Source: Sandarakinorhabdus sp. (lineage in GTDB: Bacteria > Pseudomonadota > Alphaproteobacteria > Sphingomonadales > Sphingomonadaceae). Taken from it: a stretch of DNA of 34,337 bases. Within the stretch, counting starts at the first letter, position 1; each line of letters begins with the position of its first letter. Shown here piece after piece: positions 1 to 9,854 of this stretch. The notes beneath the pieces were generated by a model that had not been told where the DNA came from, did not search any database, and was given only the letters and a program-made list of their open reading frames with translations. The translations under genes and the position numbers were made by a program. The DNA lies in assembly GCA_020693225.1 (NCBI GenBank), contig JAIMJL010000025.1, positions 1 through 34,337 on the forward strand, in the 5' to 3' direction.

Positions 1-153
1 GACCGTTGGTTCCTGCGCGGCTTCATCCAGAACATCACCGACAACAATGCGACCACCGGGCTGTATGTGACCGACCAGTCCTCCGGGCTGTTCACCAACA
101 TCTTCACGCTGGAGCCGCGCCGGTTCGGTGTGGTGGCGGGGTTCAAGTTCTGA
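1..153 (+). CDS. TonB-dependent receptor, C-terminal end (partial, 5' end outside window)
   Basis: Frame 1 is open from the window start: DRWFLRGFIQNITDNNATTGLYVTDQSSGLFTNIFTLEPRRFGVVAGFKF*; the terminal beta-strand ending in aromatic F is typical of TonB receptors. Confidence 0.8.
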   Translation, partial: DRWFLRGFIQNITDNNATTGLYVTDQSSGLFTNIFTLEPRRFGVVAGFKF

Positions 154-251
154 CGCGAGAGCTTTTGCCTTCGGCGACCGGGGCCTGAGGCCCCGGACCC
201 CCGGAGTCTGGATGCGCTTGCGCCAAGAAGGCGACGCGACAAGTTTGGCAT

Positions 252-294
252 TTGAAAGCCTGCGGCGCCTGTTTTCAGCGCCGCAGGCTTTCAA
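252..294 (+). terminator. Strong stem-loop, candidate terminator after the TonB receptor
   Basis: TTGAAAGCCTGCGGCGC (252-268), 9-nt loop, GCGCCGCAGGCTTTCAA (278-294): perfect 17-bp inverted repeat. No long T-tract follows. Confidence 0.55.
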
Positions 295-536
295 GTCTTG
301 AACACCCAATGTCGCCGCCGGAACACCGCAAAGAGTGTTGGGGTGAAGGGGACGAGTCCCCTTCCCGCCGGAGGCATCCTGTTCGTTTGGCGTGCATCCT
401 TCGCCAAGCCGGGGTCTTGCAGCTGGCGCGCCAGCCGCGCCCTTTCTTTTTGCCGGATTCTGGCCTAAGGGACAGGTCGCGAGAGCCAATGCTCCGTCTG
501 CCCGTAAACGGGTCGCGCCTTGCTTTAGGATCACAT

Positions 537-2114
537 TTGCTATTTTCTGACCTGCACCTGTCGGACGCTTTGCTGAAGGCGGTTGACGACAGTGGATACA
601 CTGAACCGTCTGCCATTCAGGCGGCTGCCATTCCCTCGGTTTTGATGGGCCGCGACCTGATCGGGGTGGCGCAAACCGGAACGGGCAAGACGGCGAGCTT
701 CGTTTTGCCGATGATCGACATATTGGCCGAGGGCCGTTCGCGGGCGCGGATGCCGCGCAGCCTGATCCTGGAGCCGACGCGGGAACTGGCCGCGCAGGTG
801 GCCGAGAATTTTGAAAAATACGGCAAATACCACAAGCTTTCCATGGCGTTGCTGATTGGCGGCGTGGCCTTTGGCGATCAGGACCGGGCGCTGGAAAAGG
901 GCGTGGATGTGTTGATTGCGACGCCGGGGCGGCTGATGGATCAGCATTCGCGCGGCAAGATCCTGCTTTCGGGCGTGGACATCTTGGTGATCGACGAGGC
1001 TGACCGGATGCTCGACATGGGCTTCATTCCGGATGTGGAGAAGATCTGTTCCTATCTGAAGCCGGATCGGCAGACGCTGTTGTTTTCGGCCACCATGCCG
1101 CCGCCGATCAAGCGGCTGGCTGATACTTTCATGACCAACCCGAAGATGGTGGAAGTGAGCCGGCCGGCGACCACCAACAAGGATATTGCGCAAAGCCTGG
1201 TGGCCGTTTCGGCGCGGGACAAGCGCGATGTGCTGCGCGATCTGCTGCGCGAGGAAGGCGTGAAGAACGCCATCATTTTCTGCAACCGCAAGACGACGGT
1301 GCGCGACCTGGCATCGAGCCTGAAGAATGCGCGGATGAAGGTGGGACAGATCCATGGCGACATGGAGCAGGCCGATCGCATTCGCGAGCTGGACAAGTTC
1401 AAGAATGACGAGATCGACATCCTGGTGGCATCCGATGTTGCGGCGCGCGGGTTGGACATCAAGGGCGTGAGCCATGTGATCAACTTTGATTCGCCGTGGC
1501 ACCCGGATGACTATGTGCACCGCATCGGCAGGACGGGCCGCGCGGGCCAGAAGGGCACGGCGATCACGCTGGTGACACCGGACGACGAGGAAGCGATCGC
1601 GCAGATCGAGAAGCTGACCGGGCAGACGATCCCGCGCCGGGTTCTGGGTTCTGGACGGGATGTGCGGCGTGACGCCAGCAGGGATGCTGAACCGGCACCG
1701 CGGGCAGCGATACCTGCTCCCACCGAGAGCGCCATGGAGACGGGCGAACGCGATGCACCGAAGCGAGACCGAACCCGGCCGCGCGCCGCTCGCGCGACGA
1801 AGGATGCCGATGCACAGCCACGGCGGCGCGACCCGGGTCGCGCGGCAGACAGTTCGGAGCGGCAGGCCGCAATAGGTGCGGCAGCGGGGCGCGCGCCGCG
1901 TGATGAGCGCCCGAAGCGTGAAAAGCGACCGGAGCAGCGGACCGATCCGCAGCAGGGGCATCAGCTGCGCGCCGATGACCAGCGTCAGGAGCGGCGGCCA
2001 GAGCGTCGAGATGATAGGCGGCGTGACGATCGCGAGGACCGCGACATGCCGATCGGGCCGGGGTTCGGGGACGAAGGGGTTCCGGCGTTCCTGCAGGTTT
2101 CGGCACGCGGCTGA
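537..2114 (+). CDS. DEAD-box ATP-dependent RNA helicase (RhlE-like)
   Basis: Motifs AQTGTGKT, PTRELAAQ, VIDEADRMLDMGF, LLFSATMP, HRIGRTGRAG; Arg-rich C-terminal tail. Start taken as TTG at 537 (LLFSDLHLSDALLKAV) with AGGA about 6 nt upstream; the ORF track start at 252 lies in the upstream hairpin. Confidence 0.92.
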   Translation: MLFSDLHLSDALLKAVDDSGYTEPSAIQAAAIPSVLMGRDLIGVAQTGTGKTASFVLPMIDILAEGRSRARMPRSLILEPTRELAAQVAENFEKYGKYHKLSMALLIGGVAFGDQDRALEKGVDVLIATPGRLMDQHSRGKILLSGVDILVIDEADRMLDMGFIPDVEKICSYLKPDRQTLLFSATMPPPIKRLADTFMTNPKMVEVSRPATTNKDIAQSLVAVSARDKRDVLRDLLREEGVKNAIIFCNRKTTVRDLASSLKNARMKVGQIHGDMEQADRIRELDKFKNDEIDILVASDVAARGLDIKGVSHVINFDSPWHPDDYVHRIGRTGRAGQKGTAITLVTPDDEEAIAQIEKLTGQTIPRRVLGSGRDVRRDASRDAEPAPRAAIPAPTESAMETGERDAPKRDRTRPRAARATKDADAQPRRRDPGRAADSSERQAAIGAAAGRAPRDERPKREKRPEQRTDPQQGHQLRADDQRQERRPERRDDRRRDDREDRDMPIGPGFGDEGVPAFLQVSARG

Positions 2115-2129
2115 CCGCACGGCGCGTTT

Positions 2130-2780
2130 TTATCGGTCGGCGTCGGGCTGTTGCTCCGGGCGCGCTGACTGGAATGCCGGCAGTGGTTCGCAGGCGACCT
2201 CTGCCTCGGCGATACGGGGATAGTCAGCAAGATCAATGCCGAAGCGTCGGGCGTTGAACAGCATCGGCACGAGCAGGATATCGGCCAGCGTTGGCCTGGC
2301 GCCGAAGCAATAGGGGCCGGATTCGCGGGCTATCAGGGCCTCGAACGCGGCTAGGCCGTGCGCGATGGTTTCCTTTGCCCATTGGCGCGCGTGGTCGGCA
2401 CTGGTGAGGGCTTCGATGCGTTTCAGGATGCCGAGATTCTGGATGGGGTGCGTGTCGGCGGCGATCACCAGGCTGGCGGCGCGGATTCGGGCGCGCGCTT
2501 GCGGATCTGCGGGCAGAAAGGGGTTGGCGGGATGGGTTTCTTCCAGCCATTCGAGGATGGCGAGCGACTGGGTGAGCAGGGTGCCATCCGACAGTTCCAG
2601 CGCCGGCACCATGGCTTGCGGATTGCGGGCGCGCCAATCGGCGGCGGATTGCGCGCCGGTGCGCAGATCGATGGCGGTTTGCGGGACTGACAGCCCCTTC
2701 CAGGCGAGGCCGATCCGCACCCGCCAGGACGCGCCGGAGCGGAAATAGCTGAACAGCCGGAGCGGTTTTGGATGGGGCAT
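2130..2780 (-). CDS. maiA: Maleylacetoacetate isomerase / zeta-class glutathione S-transferase
   Basis: MPHPKPLRLFSYFRSGASWRVRIGLAWKGL... NPQAMVPALEL...LTQSLAILEWLEETHP...; typical MaiA N-terminal SSC-like region and GST fold motifs. Confidence 0.8.
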   Translation of the reverse strand: MPHPKPLRLFSYFRSGASWRVRIGLAWKGLSVPQTAIDLRTGAQSAADWRARNPQAMVPALELSDGTLLTQSLAILEWLEETHPANPFLPADPQARARIRAASLVIAADTHPIQNLGILKRIEALTSADHARQWAKETIAHGLAAFEALIARESGPYCFGARPTLADILLVPMLFNARRFGIDLADYPRIAEAEVACEPLPAFQSARPEQQPDADR

Positions 2781-2937
2781 GATTGACGCATACCAAAGCG
2801 GCGGCCCTGTTTCGAGACTGTCACAAAAGGGCCACAGTGGGATAGCTTTCGGCGGATGCGGCGACGATGGCGCTTTGCTTCTGGGCTGTTCTGCATAAAC
2901 TTTTTGCGTCGCAGCAAATGCCAGAGAGGTTTTCCGC

Positions 2938-5577
2938 ATGAATGCAATCGTTTCGTTCCGCGCCGCACTGCTGGCTTCGCTGGTTTTCGCCCCCGCGCCG
3001 TTGCTGGCGCAATCGGCAGAGACGGCCGCCGAGACGACCGACACCATCATCGTGACCGGGACAAGGCGGGTGGATCGGGTTGTGACGGCTTCGCCGGTTC
3101 CGGTGGATGTAATTACCGCGACCGCGCTGCAGAACAGCGGCTCGACAGAGACCAACCGGCTGCTGCGCGATCTGGTGCCGAGCTTCAACTTCCCGCAGCC
3201 TTCGGTGACCGACGGGACCGATGTGATCCGCCCGGCCTCGCTCCGCGGCCTGGGGCCTGATCAGACGCTGGTGCTGGTGAATGGCAAGCGGCGGCACATG
3301 TCGGCGCTGCTGAACATCAACGGTTCGGTGGGCCGCGGTACGCAGGCTGTGGATATCAACTTCATCCCGTCGTCGGCGCTGTCGCGCGTCGAGGTGCTGC
3401 GCGATGGCGCGGCGGCGCAATATGGCTCGGACGCGATTGCCGGCGTCATCAACTTCCAGCTGAACGATGCGCGATCGGGTGCGCGCTTTGCGGCGACCTA
3501 TGGCGGTTATGTGACCAGCCTGTCCGGCGTGAACGAAGTGACGGGGCTGGTGCTGGCGAATGGCCAGCCGACCCTGGCGGCCGACGGCACCCTGGCGGTG
3601 GCCGATACCGGCAAGAAGCTGCGGGTGAACGATGGCGAGGTGTTGACGCTGTCGTCGAACTTCGGCTTGCCGATCGGGGCCGAGGGCTTTGCCAATATCA
3701 CGGTGGAGTATCGCGACCGGCAGGATACCAATCGCACCGGCTATGACCGGCGGCAGCAGTTTGACCGGGTGGCGGGTGCCTTCAGCCCCAAGGAGCAGAC
3801 TTTTGACCGGCGTTCGCATCGCTATGGCGACCCGAAGACCGAAGATGTCAGCGTGTTCCTGAACGCCGGAATCCCGCTGGACGATCGCGTGGACGCCTAT
3901 TTCTTTGGCGGCTATGGCGAGCGGGACGGGGAATCGGCCGGTTTCTACCGGCGCTCGCTGGATGCGCGCAACGTGCTGGCCATCTATCCCGATGGCTTTT
4001 TGCCGCTGATCACCACGAAATCGAAGGATTTCTCGCTGACCGGCGGCTTGCGCGGCCAATTCGGCGCGTGGAACTGGGATCTGTCCATGCAATATGGGCA
4101 GAACAAGGTGAATTACACCATCATCAACACCTTGAACGCCTCGCTGGGCGCGGCGAGCCCGAACGAATTTGATGCCGGCGGGCTGACCTATAGTCAGTGG
4201 ATCAACAATCTGGATGTGTCGCGCGAGCTGGATCTGCTGGCGCGCAGCACCTTGTCGTTCGGACTGGAGTATCGCCGCGAGACCTATCAGGTGCGGGCCG
4301 GCGAGCCGGACAGCTATCGCTCAGGCGGCGTCACCATCAACGCCAACAATCCGAACAATCCGAGCATGTTGGGGGCCGCACCGGGCTCGCAAGTGTTTCC
4401 CGGCTTTCAGCCCACGATTGGCGGTGAAAGCGTGACCGGGACCAATGCGCGGGAGAATGTGTCCGCCTATGCCGAGCTGGATGTGGACATACTGGAAAAC
4501 TGGAACGTGCAGCTGGCCGGGCGCTATGAAAATTATTCGGATTTCGGCAGCGACTGGAACTGGAAGGCGGCGACGCGCTTTGCCGTGACCGACTGGATCG
4601 CGGTGCGCGGCGCTGTTTCCACCGGGTTCCGCGCGCCGGGCGTGGCGCAGCAATTCTTTGCGGCCTCTGCCACCAACAATATTGTCGGTATCGGCCTGGT
4701 GGATTCGGTGACCTTGCCGGTGGACAATCCCGTGGCGCAGGCGCTCGGCTCTTCGCCGCTGCGGCCGGAAACGGCGGTCAACTGGTCGGTTGGCACCGTG
4801 GTCGGCCCGGTTTCGGGGCTGACCTTCACCTTCGACTATTATCAGATCGACATCGATAACCGCATCGTGCTGACGGAAAATTTGTCGGCAACGCGGGACG
4901 CGCTGGGCAATCCTTCGGGCACCAATCCGGGGCGGGCGATCGCGCAGATTCTGAACGATGCGGGCTTTAACACGATTTCTGCGGCGCGCTTTTTTATCAA
5001 CGGGATCGATACGCGCACCAGGGGATTTGATGCGATTGCCAACTATCGCTTCGATGTGGGGGCGGAGGGGCGTATGGGGCTGACCGCCGGCTACAACTGG
5101 AACAAGACCGAAATCACCGGCCGCAACGATGCACCCGGTGCCTTGAACCAGGTGCCCGGGGTTGTGTTGTTTGGCCGGCTGGAATCGCTGCGGATCGAGC
5201 AGGGCCAGCCGCGTGACAAGATCAACCTGGGGCTCGACTATGACCAGAAATGGTTTGGCATGACGTTGCGCGGCAATCGCTTCGGCAAGACGCTTTCACC
5301 GGGCAGCGATGCCTTCAACGATCTGGAGCTGAAGGCGGCCTGGGTGGTGGATGCGGAGCTCAGGGTGCAGCCGATGCAGGGGCTGGAAATTGCCTTTGGT
5401 GCCAACAATCTGTTCGATCAGTATCCGACCGTGAACAACACCGGGCGGGGCACCGATCCGGTGACCGGCAACGGCCGCAATTACGACAGCACCAACTATT
5501 TCTTCCCCTATTCGAACTTCTCGCCTTTCGGCTTCAACGGGCGGTTCCTTTATGGGCGGGTGAGCTACAAGTTCTGA
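2938..5577 (+). CDS. TonB-dependent receptor
   Basis: 879 aa; signal peptide, IIVTGTRR, plug domain (RGLGPDQTLVLVNGKRRH, VEVLRDGAAAQYGSDAIAGVINF), terminal GRVSYKF. Confidence 0.93.
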   Translation: MNAIVSFRAALLASLVFAPAPLLAQSAETAAETTDTIIVTGTRRVDRVVTASPVPVDVITATALQNSGSTETNRLLRDLVPSFNFPQPSVTDGTDVIRPASLRGLGPDQTLVLVNGKRRHMSALLNINGSVGRGTQAVDINFIPSSALSRVEVLRDGAAAQYGSDAIAGVINFQLNDARSGARFAATYGGYVTSLSGVNEVTGLVLANGQPTLAADGTLAVADTGKKLRVNDGEVLTLSSNFGLPIGAEGFANITVEYRDRQDTNRTGYDRRQQFDRVAGAFSPKEQTFDRRSHRYGDPKTEDVSVFLNAGIPLDDRVDAYFFGGYGERDGESAGFYRRSLDARNVLAIYPDGFLPLITTKSKDFSLTGGLRGQFGAWNWDLSMQYGQNKVNYTIINTLNASLGAASPNEFDAGGLTYSQWINNLDVSRELDLLARSTLSFGLEYRRETYQVRAGEPDSYRSGGVTINANNPNNPSMLGAAPGSQVFPGFQPTIGGESVTGTNARENVSAYAELDVDILENWNVQLAGRYENYSDFGSDWNWKAATRFAVTDWIAVRGAVSTGFRAPGVAQQFFAASATNNIVGIGLVDSVTLPVDNPVAQALGSSPLRPETAVNWSVGTVVGPVSGLTFTFDYYQIDIDNRIVLTENLSATRDALGNPSGTNPGRAIAQILNDAGFNTISAARFFINGIDTRTRGFDAIANYRFDVGAEGRMGLTAGYNWNKTEITGRNDAPGALNQVPGVVLFGRLESLRIEQGQPRDKINLGLDYDQKWFGMTLRGNRFGKTLSPGSDAFNDLELKAAWVVDAELRVQPMQGLEIAFGANNLFDQYPTVNNTGRGTDPVTGNGRNYDSTNYFFPYSNFSPFGFNGRFLYGRVSYKF

Positions 5578-5598
5578 TTGGAACGCCCTGATCGGCTT

Positions 5599-5628
5599 CG
5601 GATGCCCTCCATCCTTGTGGGGCATTCG
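5599..5628 (+). terminator. Stem-loop between convergent TonB receptor and hspQ
   Basis: CGGATGCCC ... GGGCATTCG, 8 of 9 arm positions paired, located between the two stop codons. Confidence 0.4.
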
Positions 5629-5659
5629 GCGCCGACAGCGGTGACCCTGCGGCGTACGC

Positions 5660-6055
5660 TCAGTTGCGGACGCTGGGCTTCAGGATGTAGCGGCCGTCGC
5701 GGAACTCGCCGAAAATCTGATCGATCGCCGGGTGGCGGATGGGGTCGGCGTCGTCATCGGGGATCAGATTCTGCTGGCTGACATAGGCGACGTAGGCGCT
5801 TTCCTCATTTTCAGCGAGCAGGTGATAGAAGGGCTGGTCTTTGCGCGGCCGCACTTCTTCGGGAATCGCCTCCCACCATTCTTCGGTGTTGGCGAATTCC
5901 GGATCGACATCGAAGATGACGCCGCGGAACGGGAACAGCTTGTGCTTCACCACATCCCCGATTCCGAAATGCGCGACGGCCGCCTGCCAATGTGCACCGG
6001 CAGGCGTTTCGGGGGATTTCGGGGTGTCGCGCTTGGTGATGGTCTTGTCCTGCAT
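5660..6055 (-). CDS. hspQ: Heat shock protein HspQ (YccV family)
   Basis: FGIGDVVKHKLFPFRGVIFDVDPEFANTEEWWEAIPEEVRPRKDQPFYHLLAENEESAYVAYVSQQNLIPD matches the HspQ family pattern. Confidence 0.9.
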   Translation of the reverse strand: MQDKTITKRDTPKSPETPAGAHWQAAVAHFGIGDVVKHKLFPFRGVIFDVDPEFANTEEWWEAIPEEVRPRKDQPFYHLLAENEESAYVAYVSQQNLIPDDDADPIRHPAIDQIFGEFRDGRYILKPSVRN

Positions 6056-6181
6056 AAGAGTTGATTGCCTGATGCAAATATAGGCCTTCCACGCGCCAGG
6101 AGAAGGGGTTGACGCATCCGGACTTGCCCCGGCGCGCTCGCAAGGCTATGCCGCGCGCTCCCAAGACAGCAGCTGACCCGC

Positions 6182-6271
<90 letters not shown>

Positions 6272-6306
6272 CGGGCCATGGTGATCGAAGTGTAGCGGCG
6301 CCGGCT

Positions 6307-6412
6307 TAGAGCATGTTCCGATATGGTGGAATCACCAGCCTCGGAAACCCATGCGGAAAAACAGGAAGATAGAGCGGCCGTTCTGATGCAGTCAGAACGA
6401 GACTCGCTCTAG
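6307..6412. repeat. 106-bp compound palindromic intergenic repeat, copy 1
   Basis: TAGAGCATGTTCCGATATGGTGGAATCACCAGCCTCGGAAACCCATGC...TAGAGCGGCCGTTCTGATGCAGTCAGAACGAGACTCGCTCTAG; same length and about 97/106 identical by eye to 32749-32854; two nested stem-loops. Confidence 0.9.
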
Positions 6413-6545
6413 TGGGCGCTGTGACGATTGCAGCATTGTGTTATCGCGCGCGGGGTAAAAGCGTCCGAATATGATCATCGCAGCGGGCAGGCTTGGTCGA
6501 CTCGGCGTCGCGAGCGCCGGACGCTGGAGAGGAAAGGGCACTGGT

Positions 6546-7400
6546 TCAGGGCTGGAGCGGCTCTGCGGCGACCATGTGCCGATAGACGTGCCAGGTGGCG
6601 TGGCCGATGATCGGCAGGACGACGAGCAGGCCCAGCAGGCCGGTTGCGACCGAAACGGCAATCATCACGCCGATGACCAAGGCCCACATCAGCATCGATA
6701 CCGGATTGACGAGACAGGCGCGCACGCTGGTGGCAAGCGCGGTCATGAAATCGATGTCGCGGTCCAGCAGCAGGGGCACGGCGATCACGCTGACGGTGAA
6801 CACAACGGCGGCGAGGACGGCACCCACGGCATTGCCCAGAAGCAGGAAGCCCAACGCTTCCGGCGAAGTCAGATTGGCGATCAGCTCGCCAGGGCTGACC
6901 GAACTGGTGCCGAACTCCAGCGCATAGAGCAGGGTGGCGGCGCGCATCCAGATCAGCATGATGAAGATGAGTACGCCGCCGAACAGCAGCAGCTGGGTTC
7001 CGCCATGGCGGCGGAAGGAGCTGGCGATGGCGCCCCATTGCAGCGGCTCGCCGGCCTCCAGCCGGCGGCTGATTTCATAGAAGGCGACCGCAGTGGCCGG
7101 GCCGATCAACAGGAAGCCGGCGATGGCGGGAAAGGCGGCGAAGGCATAGCCGCGGGTGAACAGGAAGCCAACCAAGGCCACGCCGGCCACGACATAAACG
7201 GCGGCAAAGGTGATTCCGATCCACCAGCTGTTGCGGAAATCGGCTGCACCCTTTCGCAGCGCCACAAAGATCTCGCCGGGCGAAATCGAACGCACCTGCG
7301 GCGGCGGCAGATAGCCTTCCGGCGTAAAATCCGGCTCGGCGTCTTCAAACCGGGCCATGTCCGGCGCATGCTGGGCCGGATCGAGCGATTTTTTCATCAT
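6546..7400 (-). CDS. DUF2189-like integral membrane protein
   Basis: [19 protein letters not shown]... with six predicted TM segments (e.g. [65 protein letters not shown]), characteristic of DUF2189; divergent from cco operon. Confidence 0.8.
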   Translation of the reverse strand: MMKKSLDPAQHAPDMARFEDAEPDFTPEGYLPPPQVRSISPGEIFVALRKGAADFRNSWWIGITFAAVYVVAGVALVGFLFTRGYAFAAFPAIAGFLLIGPATAVAFYEISRRLEAGEPLQWGAIASSFRRHGGTQLLLFGGVLIFIMLIWMRAATLLYALEFGTSSVSPGELIANLTSPEALGFLLLGNAVGAVLAAVVFTVSVIAVPLLLDRDIDFMTALATSVRACLVNPVSMLMWALVIGVMIAVSVATGLLGLLVVLPIIGHATWHVYRHMVAAEPLQP

Positions 7401-7426
7401 TGCGGTTTTCCGCTTCCTACCTCTTA

Positions 7427-7442
7427 GGCTATCAGGATAGCC
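7427..7442. promoter_or_regulatory. 16-bp inverted repeat in the divergent DUF2189/ccoN promoter region
   Basis: GGCTATC-AG-GATAGCC, perfect 7-bp arms, between the two divergent starts (7400 and 7475). Confidence 0.4.
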
Positions 7443-7474
7443 GTGATCCCTTACTTTGCAACCGAGGCCTGTGC

Positions 7475-8944
7475 ATGGCGATAGCAACGTTGGTTCGGCC
7501 CGGCATCCAGCCCGGCATCCGCTACGACAATGGCATTGTCCGGATGTTCGTGATCGCGACCGTGATCTGGGCGATTGGTGGCATGATGGCGGGCGTGTTC
7601 ATCGCCGGGCAGCTGGCCTTTCCGGTTCTGAACCTGTCGGAATATGTGAACTTCGGCCGGTTCCGCGCGGTGCATACCAGCTCGGTCGTTTTGGGCTTTG
7701 CCGGCAATGCGCTGATCGGCACCTCCTTGCATGTGGTGCAGCGGACCTGCCAGGTGCGGCTGTTCGGCGGCCGGGCGCCGGCGCTTTTTGTGTTCTGGGG
7801 TTATCAGGTGACCGTGTTGATGGCGATCATCGGCTATATGTTCGGAATCAGCAAGGCGATGGAATATGCCGAGCCGGAATGGTATAATGTTTTGCTGCTG
7901 GTGGTGGTGTGGGTGGTGTATTTCGTCATCTTCACCGGCACCATCGTGCGGCGGACCGAGCCGCATATCTATGTGGCCAACTGGTTTTACTGGGCATTCA
8001 TCGTGACGGTGGCGGTTCTGGTCATCGTCAACAATCTTTCGCTTCCGGTTTCCCTGTTGGGGACCAAGAGCTATTCGGTCTGGTCTGGCGTGCAGAGCGC
8101 GATGATCCAGTGGTGGTATGGCCACAATATGGTGGGTTTCTTCCTCACCGCCGGCTTCATCGGCATCATGTATTATTTCCTGCCCAAGCAGGCCGGCCGG
8201 CCGATCTACAGCTATCGGCTGTCTATCGTGCACTTCTGGGCGCTGATCTTCCTGTATATCTGGGCCGGCCCGCACCACCTGCATTACACCGCGCTGCCGG
8301 ACTGGACGCAGACGCTGGGCATGGTGTTTTCGATCATGCTGTGGATGCCTTCCTGGGGCGGGATGATCAACGGGATCATGACGCTTTCGGGTGCCTGGGG
8401 AAAGCTGCGCACTGATCCCGTTCTGCGCTTCCTGGTGGTGGCCGTGGCTTTCTATGGCATGGCGACGTTCGAGGGCCCGCTGATGGCGATCCGCGAAGTG
8501 AATGCGCTGTCGCACTATACCGACTGGACGGTGGGGCATGTGCATTCCGGGGCGCTGGGCTGGGTTGCCTTCATGGCCTTCGGCGCGCTCTATTATCTGG
8601 TGCCACGGCTTTGGGGGCGGCCGCTGCATTCCAAGCCGATGGTGGAGGTGCACTTCTGGCTGGCGACGATCGGCATCCTTTTCTACATCACCGCGATGTG
8701 GGTGGCGGGCATTTCGCAGGCCTTGATGTGGCGGGCCTATGACGACCAGGGCTTCCTGCAATATTCGTTCAGCGACTCGGTGGTGATGCTGCATCCCTAC
8801 TATGTGGTGCGGCTGGTGGGCGGACTGTTCTTTCTTTCCGGCATGCTGTTGATGGCGTTCAACCTGTATCGCACCGCGCGGGCTCCGATGGTGCGGGATG
8901 TGGACGGCGCACTGGCACCGGCCCGGTTGGGAGCATCGGCATAA
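7475..8944 (+). CDS. ccoN: cytochrome c oxidase, cbb3-type, subunit I
   Basis: [25 protein letters not shown]...; [57 protein letters not shown]. Confidence 0.97.
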   Translation: MAIATLVRPGIQPGIRYDNGIVRMFVIATVIWAIGGMMAGVFIAGQLAFPVLNLSEYVNFGRFRAVHTSSVVLGFAGNALIGTSLHVVQRTCQVRLFGGRAPALFVFWGYQVTVLMAIIGYMFGISKAMEYAEPEWYNVLLLVVVWVVYFVIFTGTIVRRTEPHIYVANWFYWAFIVTVAVLVIVNNLSLPVSLLGTKSYSVWSGVQSAMIQWWYGHNMVGFFLTAGFIGIMYYFLPKQAGRPIYSYRLSIVHFWALIFLYIWAGPHHLHYTALPDWTQTLGMVFSIMLWMPSWGGMINGIMTLSGAWGKLRTDPVLRFLVVAVAFYGMATFEGPLMAIREVNALSHYTDWTVGHVHSGALGWVAFMAFGALYYLVPRLWGRPLHSKPMVEVHFWLATIGILFYITAMWVAGISQALMWRAYDDQGFLQYSFSDSVVMLHPYYVVRLVGGLFFLSGMLLMAFNLYRTARAPMVRDVDGALAPARLGASA

Positions 8945-9681
8945 TGGGCGCGTTCAACCATAGCGTGATCGAGAAGAGTGCTCCGCTCTTCCTGCTGCTG
9001 ACCCTGGTGACGATTGCGATCGGCGGGCTGGTGCAGATCATCCCGCTGTTCAAGATCGAAAGCACGATCGAGCCGGTGAAGGGCATGCGGCCCTACAGCC
9101 CGCTGGAGCTGGCGGGGCGCAACATCTATATCCGCGAGGGCTGCTACAACTGCCATTCGCAGATGATCCGCCCGTTTCGCGACGAGGTGGATCGCTATGG
9201 CCACTACAGCCTGGCGGCTGAGAGCAAATATGATCACCCCTTCCAGTGGGGCTCCAAGCGGACCGGGCCGGACTTGGCGCGGGTGGGCGGCAAATATTCC
9301 AATGCCTGGCATGTGGCGCATCTGAAGAACCCGCGCGATGTGCTGCCGGGATCGATCATGCCGCCCTATGGATTCCTGAAGGACAAGCCGCTGGAGGTGG
9401 ACACGCTGGGCGACCATCTGCGGACGTTGCGGACGCTTGGCGTGCCCTATTCGGCAGCGATGATCGAGGCGGCGGCGGCGGACGCGAAACTGCAGGCGCA
9501 GCCGGACAGCGGCGATGCCGATGCGCTTCGCGCGCGCTATCCCAAGGCACCGCTGGGGCCTTTTGTGGAGAAGCCGGGGCCGGTGACCGAGATGGAGGCG
9601 CTGATCGCCTATCTGCAGGTGCTGGGAACCTTGGCGGAAATCGAAGCGGCACGACCGGAAGATCTGAGGCAGACGCGATGA
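8944..9681 (+). CDS. ccoO: cytochrome c oxidase, cbb3-type, subunit II
   Basis: Single heme motif in EGCYNCHSQMIRPFRDEVDRYGHYS; N-terminal TM anchor. Confidence 0.97.
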   Translation: MGAFNHSVIEKSAPLFLLLTLVTIAIGGLVQIIPLFKIESTIEPVKGMRPYSPLELAGRNIYIREGCYNCHSQMIRPFRDEVDRYGHYSLAAESKYDHPFQWGSKRTGPDLARVGGKYSNAWHVAHLKNPRDVLPGSIMPPYGFLKDKPLEVDTLGDHLRTLRTLGVPYSAAMIEAAAADAKLQAQPDSGDADALRARYPKAPLGPFVEKPGPVTEMEALIAYLQVLGTLAEIEAARPEDLRQTR

Positions 9682-9854
9682 GTGAAGCAATGATGGGCTA
9701 TCTGGAAGCCGCATTCATCGTGCTGGGCATCCTGGTGATCGGCTGGCTGATGTGGCGGGTTTATGATCCGGCCCGCAAGGATGAGCTGGAAGCGCACGGC
9801 CGCCGGGTGCTGGAGCGGGATGATGCCGACGGAGGCAGCCATGGCGACGCCTGA
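9678..9854 (+). CDS. ccoQ: cbb3-type cytochrome oxidase subunit CcoQ (FixQ)
   Basis: MSEAMMGYLEAAFIVLGILVIGWLMWRVYDPARKDELEAHGRRVLERDD...; position between ccoO and ccoP; 4-nt overlap with ccoO. Confidence 0.85.
   Translation: MSEAMMGYLEAAFIVLGILVIGWLMWRVYDPARKDELEAHGRRVLERDDADGGSHGDA

Noticed and set aside
540-2120. 526-aa minus-strand ORF opposite the DEAD-box helicase
   Set aside because: Shadow ORF caused by high GC; translation is low-complexity Arg/His-rich and the plus strand encodes clear helicase motifs.
2840-2860. Possible extra IclR-type site upstream of the first TonB receptor (TTTCGGCGGATG)
   Set aside because: Only the right half matches the motif; the left half (TAGCT) does not fit WTCCG.
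2821-4092. 423-aa minus-strand ORF opposite the TonB receptor
   Set aside because: Antisense shadow of an unambiguous TonB receptor; no recognisable motifs.
7451-8794. 447-aa minus-strand ORF opposite ccoN
   Set aside because: His/Arg-rich shadow translation of the ccoN coding strand.
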